Shown: positions 1-6,687 of the stretch, in pieces | Layout: the number at the start of each line of letters is the position of its first letter | Position numbering within the stretch: position 1 is the first letter of the stretch | Assembly: GCA_045613165.1 (NCBI GenBank) | Contig: JAZLAK010000057.1 | Location: 1 to 10,597 of the forward strand | From: UMGS1124 sp045613165 | GTDB lineage: Bacteria; Bacillota_I; Bacilli_A; RF39; UBA660 | DNA length: 10,597 nt | Direction: 5' to 3' | The notes under the pieces: generated by a model | Databases searched by the model: none | What the model was told of the DNA's origin: nothing | Seen by the model: only the letters and a program-made list of their open reading frames with translations | Translations under genes and position numbers: made by a program

Positions 1-378
1 AGGTAATAAGTTAAATAATATAATATAAAAATTATATTTTAAAAAAATATCATAATAAAAATAATTAATTATACCAAATTTATAAATTATAAAAACAAAA
101 CCCAAAAATAAAAATTGAATTAATACTCCACCAAAACTAATAATTATAACTTTTAAAGAATTCGTATTTATAAGCATATTGCTTTTAATCATACCACCAT
201 AAGGATATATCGTTATAGAATTTACTTTTATATCCATAAATTTCATTAAAAAAAAATGTCCTAATTCATGTACAATTAAAATTATAAAAACTATAAAAAT
301 CTCTCTAAAATATCCAGACAACATAGAAAGTATTAAAAATAAATAAGTTAATAAATTAATTCTAAATATACTCTTCAT
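1..378 (-). CDS. spoIVFB: SpoIVFB-like M50 intramembrane zinc metalloprotease (partial, C-terminus cut by window edge)
   Basis: Translating the minus strand from the ATG at 378 gives 126 codons open to the window edge. A hydrophobic segment at about residues 26-36 runs into the zinc motif HELGH (residues 37-41), the site-2 protease signature with two His ligands and the catalytic Glu. A glycine-rich SFGG segment (81-84) and NLLP at 123-126 follow. In M50 proteases NLLP begins the second metal site (usually NLLPxxPLDG), so the third ligand Asp lies just beyond the edge. The start is well fixed: an in-frame TAA sits two codons upstream. The gene overlaps the 3' end of the SpoIVFA-like gene by 17 nt, the same pairing as spoIVFA-spoIVFB of Bacillus. 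There SpoIVFB cleaves pro-sigma-K in the forespore outer membrane; whether this organism sporulates cannot be told here. M50 family assignment is firm; the SpoIVFB name rests on the partner gene. Confidence 0.85.
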   Translation of the reverse strand, partial: MKSIFRINLLTYLFLILSMLSGYFREIFIVFIILIVHELGHFFLMKFMDIKVNSITIYPYGGMIKSNMLINTNSLKVIIISFGGVLIQFLFLGFVFIIYKFGIINYFYYDIFLKYNFYIILFNLLP

Positions 379-898
379 AACTTATATATTCACCATTTTT
401 AACAAATGTTAAATAAATATTATCACCTTTACTAGTTCCCATTAAAACTCCTTTTTCAATATAATCATAAAGATTAACACTTAAATTTTCTAAATTAGAA
501 TACCAATAGTCTACTCCATCAGTACCTTGTATAATAACTGTTTCTCCTAAACCATCTTTTTCTCCTATATAAACAACAATCCCCCCACACAATGAATACA
601 TATTATAAGACTTACCAACATTTAAAGAAACACCATTTAAATATTTTTTTTTAGAATTATATACTAAACCTTCACTCATAACTATTTTTTCTTCATAAAC
701 ATCAAAAGGTAAATATTCACTAATATATTTATTATATAACTTATTAAAAAAAGTAAAATTTATATTATTATTGTAAATATTATTCTTAAACCATAATAGA
801 TTCTTATCACTAAAATTACATATAATAGATATTAACAAAAAAAGTATAATACATACTAAACATCTAGTTATAAAACCTTTAAAATATTTTTTTGCCAT
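362..898 (-). CDS. spoIVFA: SpoIVFA-like membrane protein with degenerate M23/LytM domain
   Basis: A 178-residue protein with one N-terminal membrane segment (about 10-28), a polar linker, and a C-terminal domain (about 100-178) following the LytM/M23 fold pattern: a GGIVVYIG strand, G..VIIQG, a YSNL segment, then a YLTFVKNG strand. The positions where active M23 enzymes carry zinc-binding His (HxxxD and HxH) are not His here, so it should not be a peptidase. SpoIVFA of Bacillus has the same architecture and acts as scaffold and regulator of the protease SpoIVFB, encoded next with a 17-nt overlap. I chose the ATG at 898 because GGGTG lies 6 nt upstream. A GTG at 907 would add three residues but would sit inside that ribosome binding site. 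Role in a protease complex is inferred from domain and neighbour. Confidence 0.75.
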   Translation of the reverse strand: MAKKYFKGFITRCLVCIILFLLISIICNFSDKNLLWFKNNIYNNNINFTFFNKLYNKYISEYLPFDVYEEKIVMSEGLVYNSKKKYLNGVSLNVGKSYNMYSLCGGIVVYIGEKDGLGETVIIQGTDGVDYWYSNLENLSVNLYDYIEKGVLMGTSKGDNIYLTFVKNGEYISYEEYI

Positions 899-925
899 TT
901 TTTTCACCCACTAATTTATATGCAT

Positions 926-953
926 AAAAAAAGAAGAAATAACTTATTCTTCT
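926..953 (-). terminator. Probable Rho-independent terminator of the rimM-trmD unit
   Basis: On the minus strand a 7-bp perfect stem (AGAAGAA at 953-947 with TTCTTCT at 938-932) encloses an 8-nt loop and is followed by a run of T (931-926). The stop codon of the 125-aa gene (946-944) lies inside the loop. The stem has only two G-C pairs, so termination may be partial and allow read-through into the SpoIVFA-like gene. Confidence 0.5.
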
Positions 954-1321
954 ATCAAATTTCTCTTCAAACTTATTTCACTATTTAAAAAATACAAATC
1001 TTTAACTAAATCAAAATATTCGAATTCACTAAAATAATTTCTATAATTATTTTCTAACTTTTTACTAATTCTAATTATTTCTTGACTCATCATATCACAA
1101 TCACTAACAAGAGTAACATTACTATTAATAATTAAATTAACCGCCTTTTTAGTTCTAGTTATTTCTTTCATTATTTTTTTACTTAAAATACATTTAATCA
1201 TATCTTTATCAACAATTTTTAGTGAATGAATATTTTTATTTCTAGGTTTAAATAAATAACCTTCAATATTATATAATTTATAATTAGATAAATTATTACT
1301 CTTTATAAACGCTACTTTCAT
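944..1321 (-). CDS. Unrecognised 125-aa protein in the rimM-trmD unit
   Basis: I do not recognise this protein. It is 125 residues, lysine- and asparagine-rich, with no signal peptide or membrane segment, and two cysteines (residues 44 and 75), so probably cytosolic. The C-terminal half (about 76-118) looks alpha-helical. The start codon lies 26 nt inside the 3' end of trmD in another frame, preceded by GGGGG (1332-1328) with 6 nt spacing, a good ribosome binding site. The long overlap, the ribosome binding site and a terminator directly at its stop codon support it as a real gene, translated from the rimM-trmD message. Co-transcription with two rRNA/tRNA maturation genes hints at a role near translation, but nothing in the sequence shows this. 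Confidence 0.7.
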   Translation of the reverse strand: MKVAFIKSNNLSNYKLYNIEGYLFKPRNKNIHSLKIVDKDMIKCILSKKIMKEITRTKKAVNLIINSNVTLVSDCDMMSQEIIRISKKLENNYRNYFSEFEYFDLVKDLYFLNSEISLKRNLIEE

Positions 1322-1976
1322 TATTATCCCCCACTATACTTTTTGTTTTTTCTATTCTTGCATTTTCTCGCCATTCTGCAATTTTTTTATGATCACCACT
1401 TAATAACACTTCTGGAACTGCTAGTCCTCTAAAATTTGATGGCTTAGTATATACTGGATAATCAAATAAATCATCTTCAAAAGATTCACTAACTAAACTA
1501 TCTTTATTTATTACTCCATCAATTAAACGTACAACACTATCAGTAATAGCCATTGCTGGTATTTCACCACCAGTTAATATAAAATCACCCATACTAACTT
1601 CTAAATCAACTATATTTTTTATTCTCTCATCAAAGCCTTCATAATGCCCACATAATAATATTAAATGCTTGATATTTAAAAATTCTTTTGCCATAGATTG
1701 AGTATATCTTTTACCTTCCGGTGTCATCATAACAACAACTGAATTATCTGTCTTAATACTCTCTATACAATCAAATATAGGTTGACACATTAATACCATA
1801 CCAGCACCTCCACCATATGGAGTATCATCTACTTGATTATTATTCATTATACTATAATCTCTAAAATTAATAACTTCTATTTGAACTTTACCCTTTTCTA
1901 TAGCTCTTTTAATTATAGATTCATTTTTAAAACCATCAAACATATTAGGAAATAAAGTTAAAATACTTATTTTCAT
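1296..1976 (-). CDS. trmD: tRNA (guanine(37)-N1)-methyltransferase TrmD
   Basis: Transfers a methyl group from S-adenosylmethionine to N1 of G37 next to the anticodon in tRNAs reading codons with first base C (Leu, Pro, Arg), preventing +1 frameshifting. The 226 residues carry the signature stretches of the trefoil-knot SPOUT methyltransferase: DDTPYGGGAGM (50-60), the knot motif LLCGHYEGFDERI (107-119) and SMGDFILTGGE (128-138). The linker ESFEDDLFDYPVYTKP (164-179) holds the conserved acidic residue of the active site, and LLSGDHKKIAEWR (191-203) marks the C-terminal tRNA-binding domain. It is slightly shorter than the usual 240-250 residues, mostly at the C-terminus. The start overlaps the rimM stop as ATGA, indicating translational coupling; rimM-trmD is a conserved bacterial gene pair. 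Confidence 0.97.
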   Translation of the reverse strand: MKISILTLFPNMFDGFKNESIIKRAIEKGKVQIEVINFRDYSIMNNNQVDDTPYGGGAGMVLMCQPIFDCIESIKTDNSVVVMMTPEGKRYTQSMAKEFLNIKHLILLCGHYEGFDERIKNIVDLEVSMGDFILTGGEIPAMAITDSVVRLIDGVINKDSLVSESFEDDLFDYPVYTKPSNFRGLAVPEVLLSGDHKKIAEWRENARIEKTKSIVGDNNESSVYKE

Positions 1977-2455
1977 ATTATCAACCCTTCGATATTTTCA
2001 ACAATTATTTTTTTATTTGCTAAATCAACATTTTTTATATAATCACCTTTTATAGGTATATAATAATTTTTATCATATTCTATTTTTAATAAAGGATTTA
2101 AATCATTAGAATAATCTTTAACAACACCATAAACTGTATCATTAAATACAACACTTAAACCAATTAAATCGCTTAATAAATAATCTTCATTAGTTAATTT
2201 CAACATGTCTCTACTTACATAAACATTTTTACCAACATAACATAAAACATCATTTATATTATCATATTCATCAATAGTTATCATATCAAATATTTTATGG
2301 TATCTATATGTTCTTATAGTATGTTCTTCTTTATCTATAATTATTTTATTACCAACTTTAAATACTAATTCTTTCTTTTCAAAATCGCTACGTACTCTAA
2401 GTTCACCTTTTATACCATGAGTATTAACTATTTTACCTACATATACCAAATCCAT
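1973..2455 (-). CDS. rimM: Ribosome maturation factor RimM
   Basis: Assists assembly of the 30S subunit head by binding ribosomal protein S19 and helping 16S rRNA processing. The 160 residues show the two expected domains: an N-terminal beta-barrel opening with VGKIVNTHGIKGELRV (6-21) and a C-terminal PRC-barrel (about 90-160) that contains YYIPIKGDYIKNVD (131-144) and ends in the typical EGL (156-158). First gene of its unit, about 16 nt downstream of the inferred transcription start and behind the SD-like GAGTG. Its TGA stop overlaps the ATG of trmD by 4 nt. Length and order match the family. Confidence 0.95.
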   Translation of the reverse strand: MDLVYVGKIVNTHGIKGELRVRSDFEKKELVFKVGNKIIIDKEEHTIRTYRYHKIFDMITIDEYDNINDVLCYVGKNVYVSRDMLKLTNEDYLLSDLIGLSVVFNDTVYGVVKDYSNDLNPLLKIEYDKNYYIPIKGDYIKNVDLANKKIIVENIEGLII

Positions 2456-2477
2456 AAGATCACTCTTTTCAAAATAT

Positions 2478-2486
2478 ATTATATCA
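2478..2486 (-). promoter_or_regulatory. Extended -10 promoter of rimM-trmD
   Basis: On the minus strand TATAAT (2483-2478) is preceded by TG one base upstream (2486-2485), a consensus extended -10. No good -35 hexamer is found at 16-18 nt; the extended -10 would compensate. It lies between the terminator of the Tad unit and the rimM start, so transcription would begin near 2471. Confidence 0.7.
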
Positions 2487-2515
2487 TACTTATTAACATA
2501 AAGGGTTTGCTAAAT

Positions 2516-2541
2516 AAAAAAATATGTTTTTAAAACATATT
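2516..2541 (-). terminator. Rho-independent terminator of the Tad unit
   Basis: A perfect inverted repeat, 2521-2530 against 2532-2541 with one central base (in practice about 8 bp with a 5-nt loop), is followed on the minus strand by seven T (2522-2516). The TAA stop of the TadC-like gene (2532-2530) sits in the loop. The T run is present only on the minus-strand side, so it serves the Tad unit and separates it from rimM. Confidence 0.8.
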
Positions 2542-3312
2542 CATTATTGAAATTACTAATAATAACATTACTCCTACACCAGTACAAACTAACATAACCA
2601 TAGTTTTACTTTCCATTTTCTCTAATCTATTCTTATATCTAGTCTCACGAGCTTTTTGTTGTAAACTAGATATAGATCTAGAAAATTGTAGTAATTGTTC
2701 TTGTTTTCTTTCTTGACTTCCTAAACCAAGTCTATATAAAAGTCTCATCATTCTCATTGAATCTCTTACAGGATAATCTTTAGCAAAATCCATATAAGGA
2801 GTAATACTAGAATCACCTGCATTTATCTTTTGTAATAATTCTTTTAAACCTTCTTGGAAGATTTTAGGTGCATCTTCTAAAGATTTCCCGATTGCAACAG
2901 GAACTGTATAATGTTGAATTAAAATTTCTAAACTTTTTAAATAATATGGTAATTGTGCATCTATTTCATGTAAATGAGCTTTATAATAATTTTTAAGTTT
3001 AATATAACCCATTTTAAATACAGCATAACCTGCAACTAATGCAACTATTACTTTTGTATAATCTAAACCATTTATAAATAAGAATATAACTAAAACTATT
3101 GTTATAGCACCATCTCTAATACGCATCGTAAAAAGTCTATCAGAATCAATACCATCTCCGTAACGTGCTTTAAGTAAAAATTCATAATCACTTTCTTTCA
3201 TAGTCTTAAAATATTCTTGGTTATCTTTTACAAATTTATTTAAACTAATACTTCCAGTAGCTTGTAATGCAATAAATATTAGTATAATAATTATAACAGC
3301 TTCTACAAACAT
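2530..3312 (-). CDS. TadC-like pilus/secretion platform protein (type II secretion F domain)
   Basis: One of two related inner-membrane platform proteins of a Tad-type machine, expected to couple the ATPase to assembly or export of pilin-like subunits. Of 260 residues, 3-19 form an N-terminal hydrophobic helix, 68-102 one or two membrane helices, about 115-230 a cytosolic helical domain, and 237-257 the last membrane helix. The cytosolic part has the look of a type II secretion F domain: IDAQLPYYLKSLEILIQ (117-133) and an SRSISSLQQKARETR stretch (211-225). It follows the TadB-like gene by 2 nt, with a G-rich ribosome binding site inside the end of that gene, and its stop lies in the unit's terminator. 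The TadC rather than TadB assignment comes from its position as the second F-domain gene after the ATPase. Confidence 0.8.
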   Translation of the reverse strand: MFVEAVIIIILIFIALQATGSISLNKFVKDNQEYFKTMKESDYEFLLKARYGDGIDSDRLFTMRIRDGAITIVLVIFLFINGLDYTKVIVALVAGYAVFKMGYIKLKNYYKAHLHEIDAQLPYYLKSLEILIQHYTVPVAIGKSLEDAPKIFQEGLKELLQKINAGDSSITPYMDFAKDYPVRDSMRMMRLLYRLGLGSQERKQEQLLQFSRSISSLQQKARETRYKNRLEKMESKTMVMLVCTGVGVMLLLVISIMNMF

Positions 3313-3314
3313 AA

Positions 3315-4211
3315 TTACTCAACCCCCGTATCTTCATTATAGAACTTAATACCTTTAATTAAGAAGAACGTATTTAAAATAATTATTGAATGTAAAATTA
3401 CTAGAACATACCAATCATTTAACATTTCTAAATAATTAGCTCCACCCAATAAAAATTGTATTAACATAACTAATAAATATAATGCTAAACCAAATGTTAA
3501 GAACTTACCATAAAATTGCTTTCTATCCATTTTGTCTCTATAAACACCTTCTACTAAAGCATCTATATCTAGCATCATATTTTCTAACGATTCACCTGAA
3601 TCCTTAGCACCTTCATTTGTTATTTGTAAAAATAATTGATGCATATTTTTTACCATATAATATGGATATCTTTTATTAAACCATTCAATACTTTCATCAA
3701 TAGTACCGTTTTTATATGACATATCTATCATATTTTGTACATCGCTTTTTATAGGTTCTTCTAAAATACCACTTTCTATAACACCCTCTAATGCTTTCAC
3801 AAAAGATTGAGTTGTATTAAACTCCATTATAACATTTGTACAATATGTTTGAATACATTCAAATAAATATTCACTATATACTCTTTTATATTTTAATACT
3901 GTTAAATAAGGAATAAATGTTGTAGCGATTAAACCATATATTATAGCCCATGTTAAACTTCTAAAATATAAGAATGCTACTCCTCCTCCACCTACAGCAA
4001 ATAAAATAAATTGAAATGTATATTGTTTAGCATCAAAAGTTTGTCCTAATTCTTTTGCTTTTTCCTTAACATCATCATAGTTATAAGGCATAACCTTTGA
4101 CATTATTTTCTTATATCCATTTTTTATAGAACTACCTACAGTATCATTTTTACCAAATGTAGATATAAGTACAAATATAGTTATTAAAATAATTAAAATA
4201 GCTTCAATCAT
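3315..4211 (-). CDS. TadB-like pilus/secretion platform protein (type II secretion F domain)
   Basis: A 298-residue membrane protein expected to form the inner-membrane platform with the TadC-like protein. Hydrophobic helices are visible at about 2-19, 65-82, 86-104, 236-256 and 266-286. Between the inner pairs lies a cytosolic helical region (about 110-230) with features of the F domain: SEYLFECIQTYCTNVIMEF (113-131), a mid-domain acidic and hydrophobic stretch, and SGESLENMMLDIDALV (205-220). It starts 13 nt after the ATPase stop behind GGTGAT, a good ribosome binding site. The order ATPase, TadB, TadC matches classic tad/cpa loci. A short GGGG run (74-77) in the second helix is unusual. 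The family call is from topology and neighbours plus weak motif similarity. Confidence 0.8.
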   Translation of the reverse strand: MIEAILIILITIFVLISTFGKNDTVGSSIKNGYKKIMSKVMPYNYDDVKEKAKELGQTFDAKQYTFQFILFAVGGGGVAFLYFRSLTWAIIYGLIATTFIPYLTVLKYKRVYSEYLFECIQTYCTNVIMEFNTTQSFVKALEGVIESGILEEPIKSDVQNMIDMSYKNGTIDESIEWFNKRYPYYMVKNMHQLFLQITNEGAKDSGESLENMMLDIDALVEGVYRDKMDRKQFYGKFLTFGLALYLLVMLIQFLLGGANYLEMLNDWYVLVILHSIIILNTFFLIKGIKFYNEDTGVE

Positions 4212-4224
4212 TTTAAATCACCGC

Positions 4225-5304
4225 CTATTCTTCTCCTTTATTAACACTACCTAATCTAAAAGTATCTTCAGGTAATACAACACCTTGAATACTTAAATAA
4301 TCAAGTAAATATTTTGTAGGATTTTGTATTTGATATTTACCATTCATAAACTTTTTATAAATAACATTTTTCTTTGGTTCATTCTTTTCATTAACATAAA
4401 ATTCACAAACTTCAAAAATTTCTCTTTGAAATCTATTTAACTCTTTGCTAAAATAACCTTTAACATATACACCAATTTGAACATATTTATGTATAGTACT
4501 TAAGAATTGTTCTAAATCTTGACTAGTTTCCATTAAAGAATACATACGTAAAGGAATACCACTAGCTTTATCAGAATGAATTGTTGATAAAATATTATGC
4601 CCTGATGAAATAGAGTTACGAACTGCTAAAACTGCTTCAGCACTACGTACTTCTGATAATAATATCCATTTTGGATTTTGTCTCATACATGAAACTAAAA
4701 CATCAGTATAAGATGCTATGTTATTTGTTTTAACAGCAACTATATCCCTATGAGGAAATATTTTATCTAAGTGAAGTTCCAAAGTATCTTCTATTGTTAT
4801 TATCTTCTCATTCTCTTTAGTATAACTAGCTAAATATTTAACCAATTCTGTTTTACCACTACCAGTTTCACCACTTACAATTATATTACAATGACCTTCA
4901 ACACATTTTATTAAAAAATCATGAATTTCTATAGTAGTATATCTTTCATTAATTAATTTATCTTTATTTAATCTTATCTTAGCAGGTGTCTTACGTATAA
5001 CACATGCAATACCATTTGTACTTATAGATTCATGTATAAAATTCATACGCAATTCAGCACTCTCAGAATCCAAGAAAGGAGAAGCCATATTAAATGTTTT
5101 CCCCATTACATTAGAACATTGAAATGCTAATTTTTCCATCATAGCATTATTTATATCAGGTCTTTCAACTTGATATATTCCTCTAGTTAAAGATTTTAAC
5201 CAAAGTTGTCCACCATTACTATATGAAATATCTGTAATATCATCGTTTTCTAAAAATTCTTTTAAAGGACCAAAATCTAATTGTGAAAATACAGCATCAT
5301 TCAT
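4225..5304 (-). CDS. cpaF: Tad-type secretion ATPase (CpaF/TadA, VirB11-like)
   Basis: Hexameric cytosolic ATPase that should power subunit movement through the TadB/TadC platform. All four family motifs are present: Walker A GETGSGKT (145-152), Asp box TIEDTLEL (170-177), Walker B ILLSEVR with Glu218 (214-220), and His box TIHSD (241-245). An N-terminal domain (about 1-120) precedes them and a variable C-terminal tail (about 285-359) follows. At 359 residues it is shorter than typical CpaF (about 420-500), lacking the usual long N-terminal extension. Two positions differ from the commonest family sequence: Glu146 in Walker A and Ser217 before the Walker B Glu; catalytic residues are kept, so it should be active. 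The ribosome binding site AGGTGAT overlaps the TAG stop of the CpaB-like gene, and the TadB-like gene follows at once. Confidence 0.93.
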   Translation of the reverse strand: MNDAVFSQLDFGPLKEFLENDDITDISYSNGGQLWLKSLTRGIYQVERPDINNAMMEKLAFQCSNVMGKTFNMASPFLDSESAELRMNFIHESISTNGIACVIRKTPAKIRLNKDKLINERYTTIEIHDFLIKCVEGHCNIIVSGETGSGKTELVKYLASYTKENEKIITIEDTLELHLDKIFPHRDIVAVKTNNIASYTDVLVSCMRQNPKWILLSEVRSAEAVLAVRNSISSGHNILSTIHSDKASGIPLRMYSLMETSQDLEQFLSTIHKYVQIGVYVKGYFSKELNRFQREIFEVCEFYVNEKNEPKKNVIYKKFMNGKYQIQNPTKYLLDYLSIQGVVLPEDTFRLGSVNKGEE

Positions 5305-5314
5305 TAATTATCAC

Positions 5315-6178
5315 CTAATTTCCTGTTGGAGTATTAATTGTACTATTAAGTGCTGTATCATTCATTGTAGAAGTTGAAATATCTATATCATCACTTAATT
5401 CACTAACTTTTTCTAAAATATAATCAACTAATTCTTGTTTAGAAACTTGAGTACCATTTTCAGTATCTCCTTCATTTCTATATGCAGCATTTCTTGGTAC
5501 AGGAACTATTTCAATTCCACCAACAAAACTAGCTTCACTTAATAACATAAATAAGTCATCTTTTACAGCAAATAATAATTCACTACTACTTCTTTGAACT
5601 TCACTATCAGCAAAAACATCATTACCACTAGAGTCTCTAACAGATAATACTTTTATGCTTTCAATAAATTTACCAAAAATAACTTTACCATTTTCATCAG
5701 TAGCTTTTAAATATAAGTCTATAAAATTACCAGGCATAATTGAATTACCATAAGTACTATGGCTATTTACTGATAAACTAAATATAGTAGCACCTTCATC
5801 AATATCATCAAATGCAGTATCAGGTAAATCTTCTTTAGTTACTAATTGAGATTTATAAAATAAACCACCTTCAGGTATTACAGTATCATAATTTACATAC
5901 CATTCATTATTTAAAATATAAGCCTTACTAGTAATTAAATCTTCAGTTTGTTCTACAAAAGCACCACTAACTTTAATAGTTCCAACATTATCTGCTTCAA
6001 CTTTACTTTTAGGTTCCATACGCACGAGTGCGTAAGGTACATTTATTGGTTGTACTGCTTGATTAACCCTATAGTTATAACCTATTAACAATACTGCAAC
6101 TCCAGCTATAACACAAAGAATAGTTACAGTATTCTTATTTCCTAAAAATCTTTTTAATTTTAACATTAAATTTCCCAT
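5315..6178 (-). CDS. cpaB: CpaB/RcpC-like pilus assembly protein with SAF domain
   Basis: A 287-residue bitopic protein: short basic cytosolic start, one membrane helix (about 17-34), an extracytoplasmic SAF-like domain (about 46-110, with VPYALVRMEPKSKVEADNV) and an RcpC-like beta-rich region (about 130-230), then an acidic Ser/Thr/Asn-rich tail. In diderm bacteria CpaB works with the outer-membrane secretin CpaC. In a monoderm it more likely guides the subunit through or along the cell wall. First gene of the Tad unit: GGAGG (6190-6186) lies 7 nt before ATG 6178, which fixes the start; the Met at residue 5 is too far. A perfect 7-bp inverted repeat falls in the codons for residues 49-53. 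Domain calls are from pattern and context. Confidence 0.82.
   Translation of the reverse strand: MGNLMLKLKRFLGNKNTVTILCVIAGVAVLLIGYNYRVNQAVQPINVPYALVRMEPKSKVEADNVGTIKVSGAFVEQTEDLITSKAYILNNEWYVNYDTVIPEGGLFYKSQLVTKEDLPDTAFDDIDEGATIFSLSVNSHSTYGNSIMPGNFIDLYLKATDENGKVIFGKFIESIKVLSVRDSSGNDVFADSEVQRSSSELLFAVKDDLFMLLSEASFVGGIEIVPVPRNAAYRNEGDTENGTQVSKQELVDYILEKVSELSDDIDISTSTMNDTALNSTINTPTGN
6019..6034. repeat. Perfect 7+7 inverted repeat inside the CpaB-like gene
   Basis: TACGCAC (6019-6025) and GTGCGTA (6028-6034) are exact reverse complements separated by GA. It is a GC-rich island in a very AT-rich gene and lies in the codons for Tyr-Ala-Leu-Val-Arg of the SAF domain. It could be a protein-binding palindrome, a small mRNA hairpin (6 bp with a 4-nt loop), or chance. 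Confidence 0.6.
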
Positions 6179-6185
6179 CTTTATT

Positions 6186-6190
6186 CCTCC
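6186..6190 (-). promoter_or_regulatory. Consensus ribosome binding site of the CpaB-like gene
   Basis: GGAGG on the minus strand, 7 nt before ATG 6178. It is the most consensus Shine-Dalgarno in the window and fixes the start of the first Tad gene. Confidence 0.85.
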
Positions 6191-6215
6191 AAATTCCTAC
6201 TCTATTATATATATA

Positions 6216-6244
6216 ATTATAACAACGTTTTATACGATATTCAA
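6216..6244 (-). promoter_or_regulatory. Promoter of the Tad unit
   Basis: TTGAAT (-35, 6244-6239), a 17-nt spacer, then TATAAT (-10, 6221-6216) with TG one base upstream (6224-6223). This is a near-consensus primary-sigma promoter with an extended -10. A second TATAAT lies at 6209-6204. It sits between the unit 1 terminator and the CpaB-like start, so the Tad genes are transcribed independently of the cassette upstream; the leader is about 30 nt. Confidence 0.85.
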
Positions 6245-6262
6245 GAATTTTTAATTAAAAAG

Positions 6263-6283
6263 AAAAAACGATATCTCTATCGT
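6263..6283 (-). terminator. Rho-independent terminator of the Cys-rich exoprotein cassette
   Basis: On the minus strand ACGATA (6283-6278), a GAGA tetraloop of the stable GNRA class (6277-6274) and TATCGT (6273-6268) are followed by six T (6268-6263, sharing the last base of the stem). Flanking bases can extend the stem by two weaker pairs. It starts 3 nt after the stop of the 133-aa gene. Confidence 0.85.
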
Positions 6284-6285
6284 CT

Positions 6286-6687
6286 CTACTTAACTTCTAG
6301 TATTGCTGTTAACCTAGTTGTTATACCAGCATTTATTTCTTCACTACCTACTAAAAATTCTCCTGTATTAGTTCTTATCTCTATTGATACTGCTGGAGGT
6401 GTTTCATAAACTGAATAAATATTAATTTTATAATTTTTATTTAATGTTGCACTTTCAGCAAATCTTCTAATAAAATTTTCAACAAACTTTTCTTTAACAA
6501 TTTTTAATTCTCCATACTTTTTATAATATCCATAATCTATAGCATCATACATAGCAGCATAAGTAACTTCTTTTGCTAAATAATAATCTTGTTGATTAGT
6601 AGTAGTATAATTTTGTAATAAAATCATTACTGTAATAATTATTATGCCTAATAATATTAACCAGTAACCCCATAAACTCTCTTTCAT
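6286..6687 (-). CDS. Small single-pass membrane protein, possible pseudopilin/TadE-like partner
   Basis: A 133-residue protein with one strong membrane helix near the N-terminus (about 8-25) and an extracytoplasmic domain: a helical stretch (about 31-82, ending KFVENFIRRFAES) and then a beta-rich half containing YSVYETPPAVSIEIR (91-105). The size and layout (N-terminal helix, long amphipathic helix, C-terminal strands) recall pseudopilins and TadE-like minor subunits of Tad systems. It lacks a class III/IV prepilin cleavage site: Gly7 is not followed by the expected Glu at +5. Its ATG overlaps the TGA of the 1045-aa gene as ATGA and has no close Shine-Dalgarno, so translation probably depends on coupling. 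Directly followed by a terminator, then the Tad unit. I cannot name a family with certainty; the link with the Tad machine is inference. Confidence 0.75.
   Translation of the reverse strand: MKESLWGYWLILLGIIIITVMILLQNYTTTNQQDYYLAKEVTYAAMYDAIDYGYYKKYGELKIVKEKFVENFIRRFAESATLNKNYKINIYSVYETPPAVSIEIRTNTGEFLVGSEEINAGITTRLTAILEVK

Noticed and set aside
1..361. Non-coding AT-rich stretch at the left edge
   Set aside because: The minus strand is fully open from ATG 378 to position 1 and encodes an HELGH protease.
362..898. Active M23 peptidoglycan endopeptidase
   Set aside because: The fold pattern is there, but the zinc-binding His positions are replaced (YSNL and YLTF), matching the inactive SpoIVFA type.
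899..907. GTG start for the SpoIVFA-like gene (and likewise GTG 10498 for the 223-aa gene)
   Set aside because: In both cases the GTG lies inside a good Shine-Dalgarno for an ATG three codons downstream.
3125..3135. Short palindrome TACG-CAT-CGTA in the TadC-like gene
   Set aside because: Only 4-bp arms; expected by chance, and not a second copy of the 16-nt palindrome at 6019.
6286..6687. Type IV or Flp prepilin
   Set aside because: No Gly followed by Glu at +5 before the hydrophobic helix. The 133-aa protein is pseudopilin-like only in size and layout.
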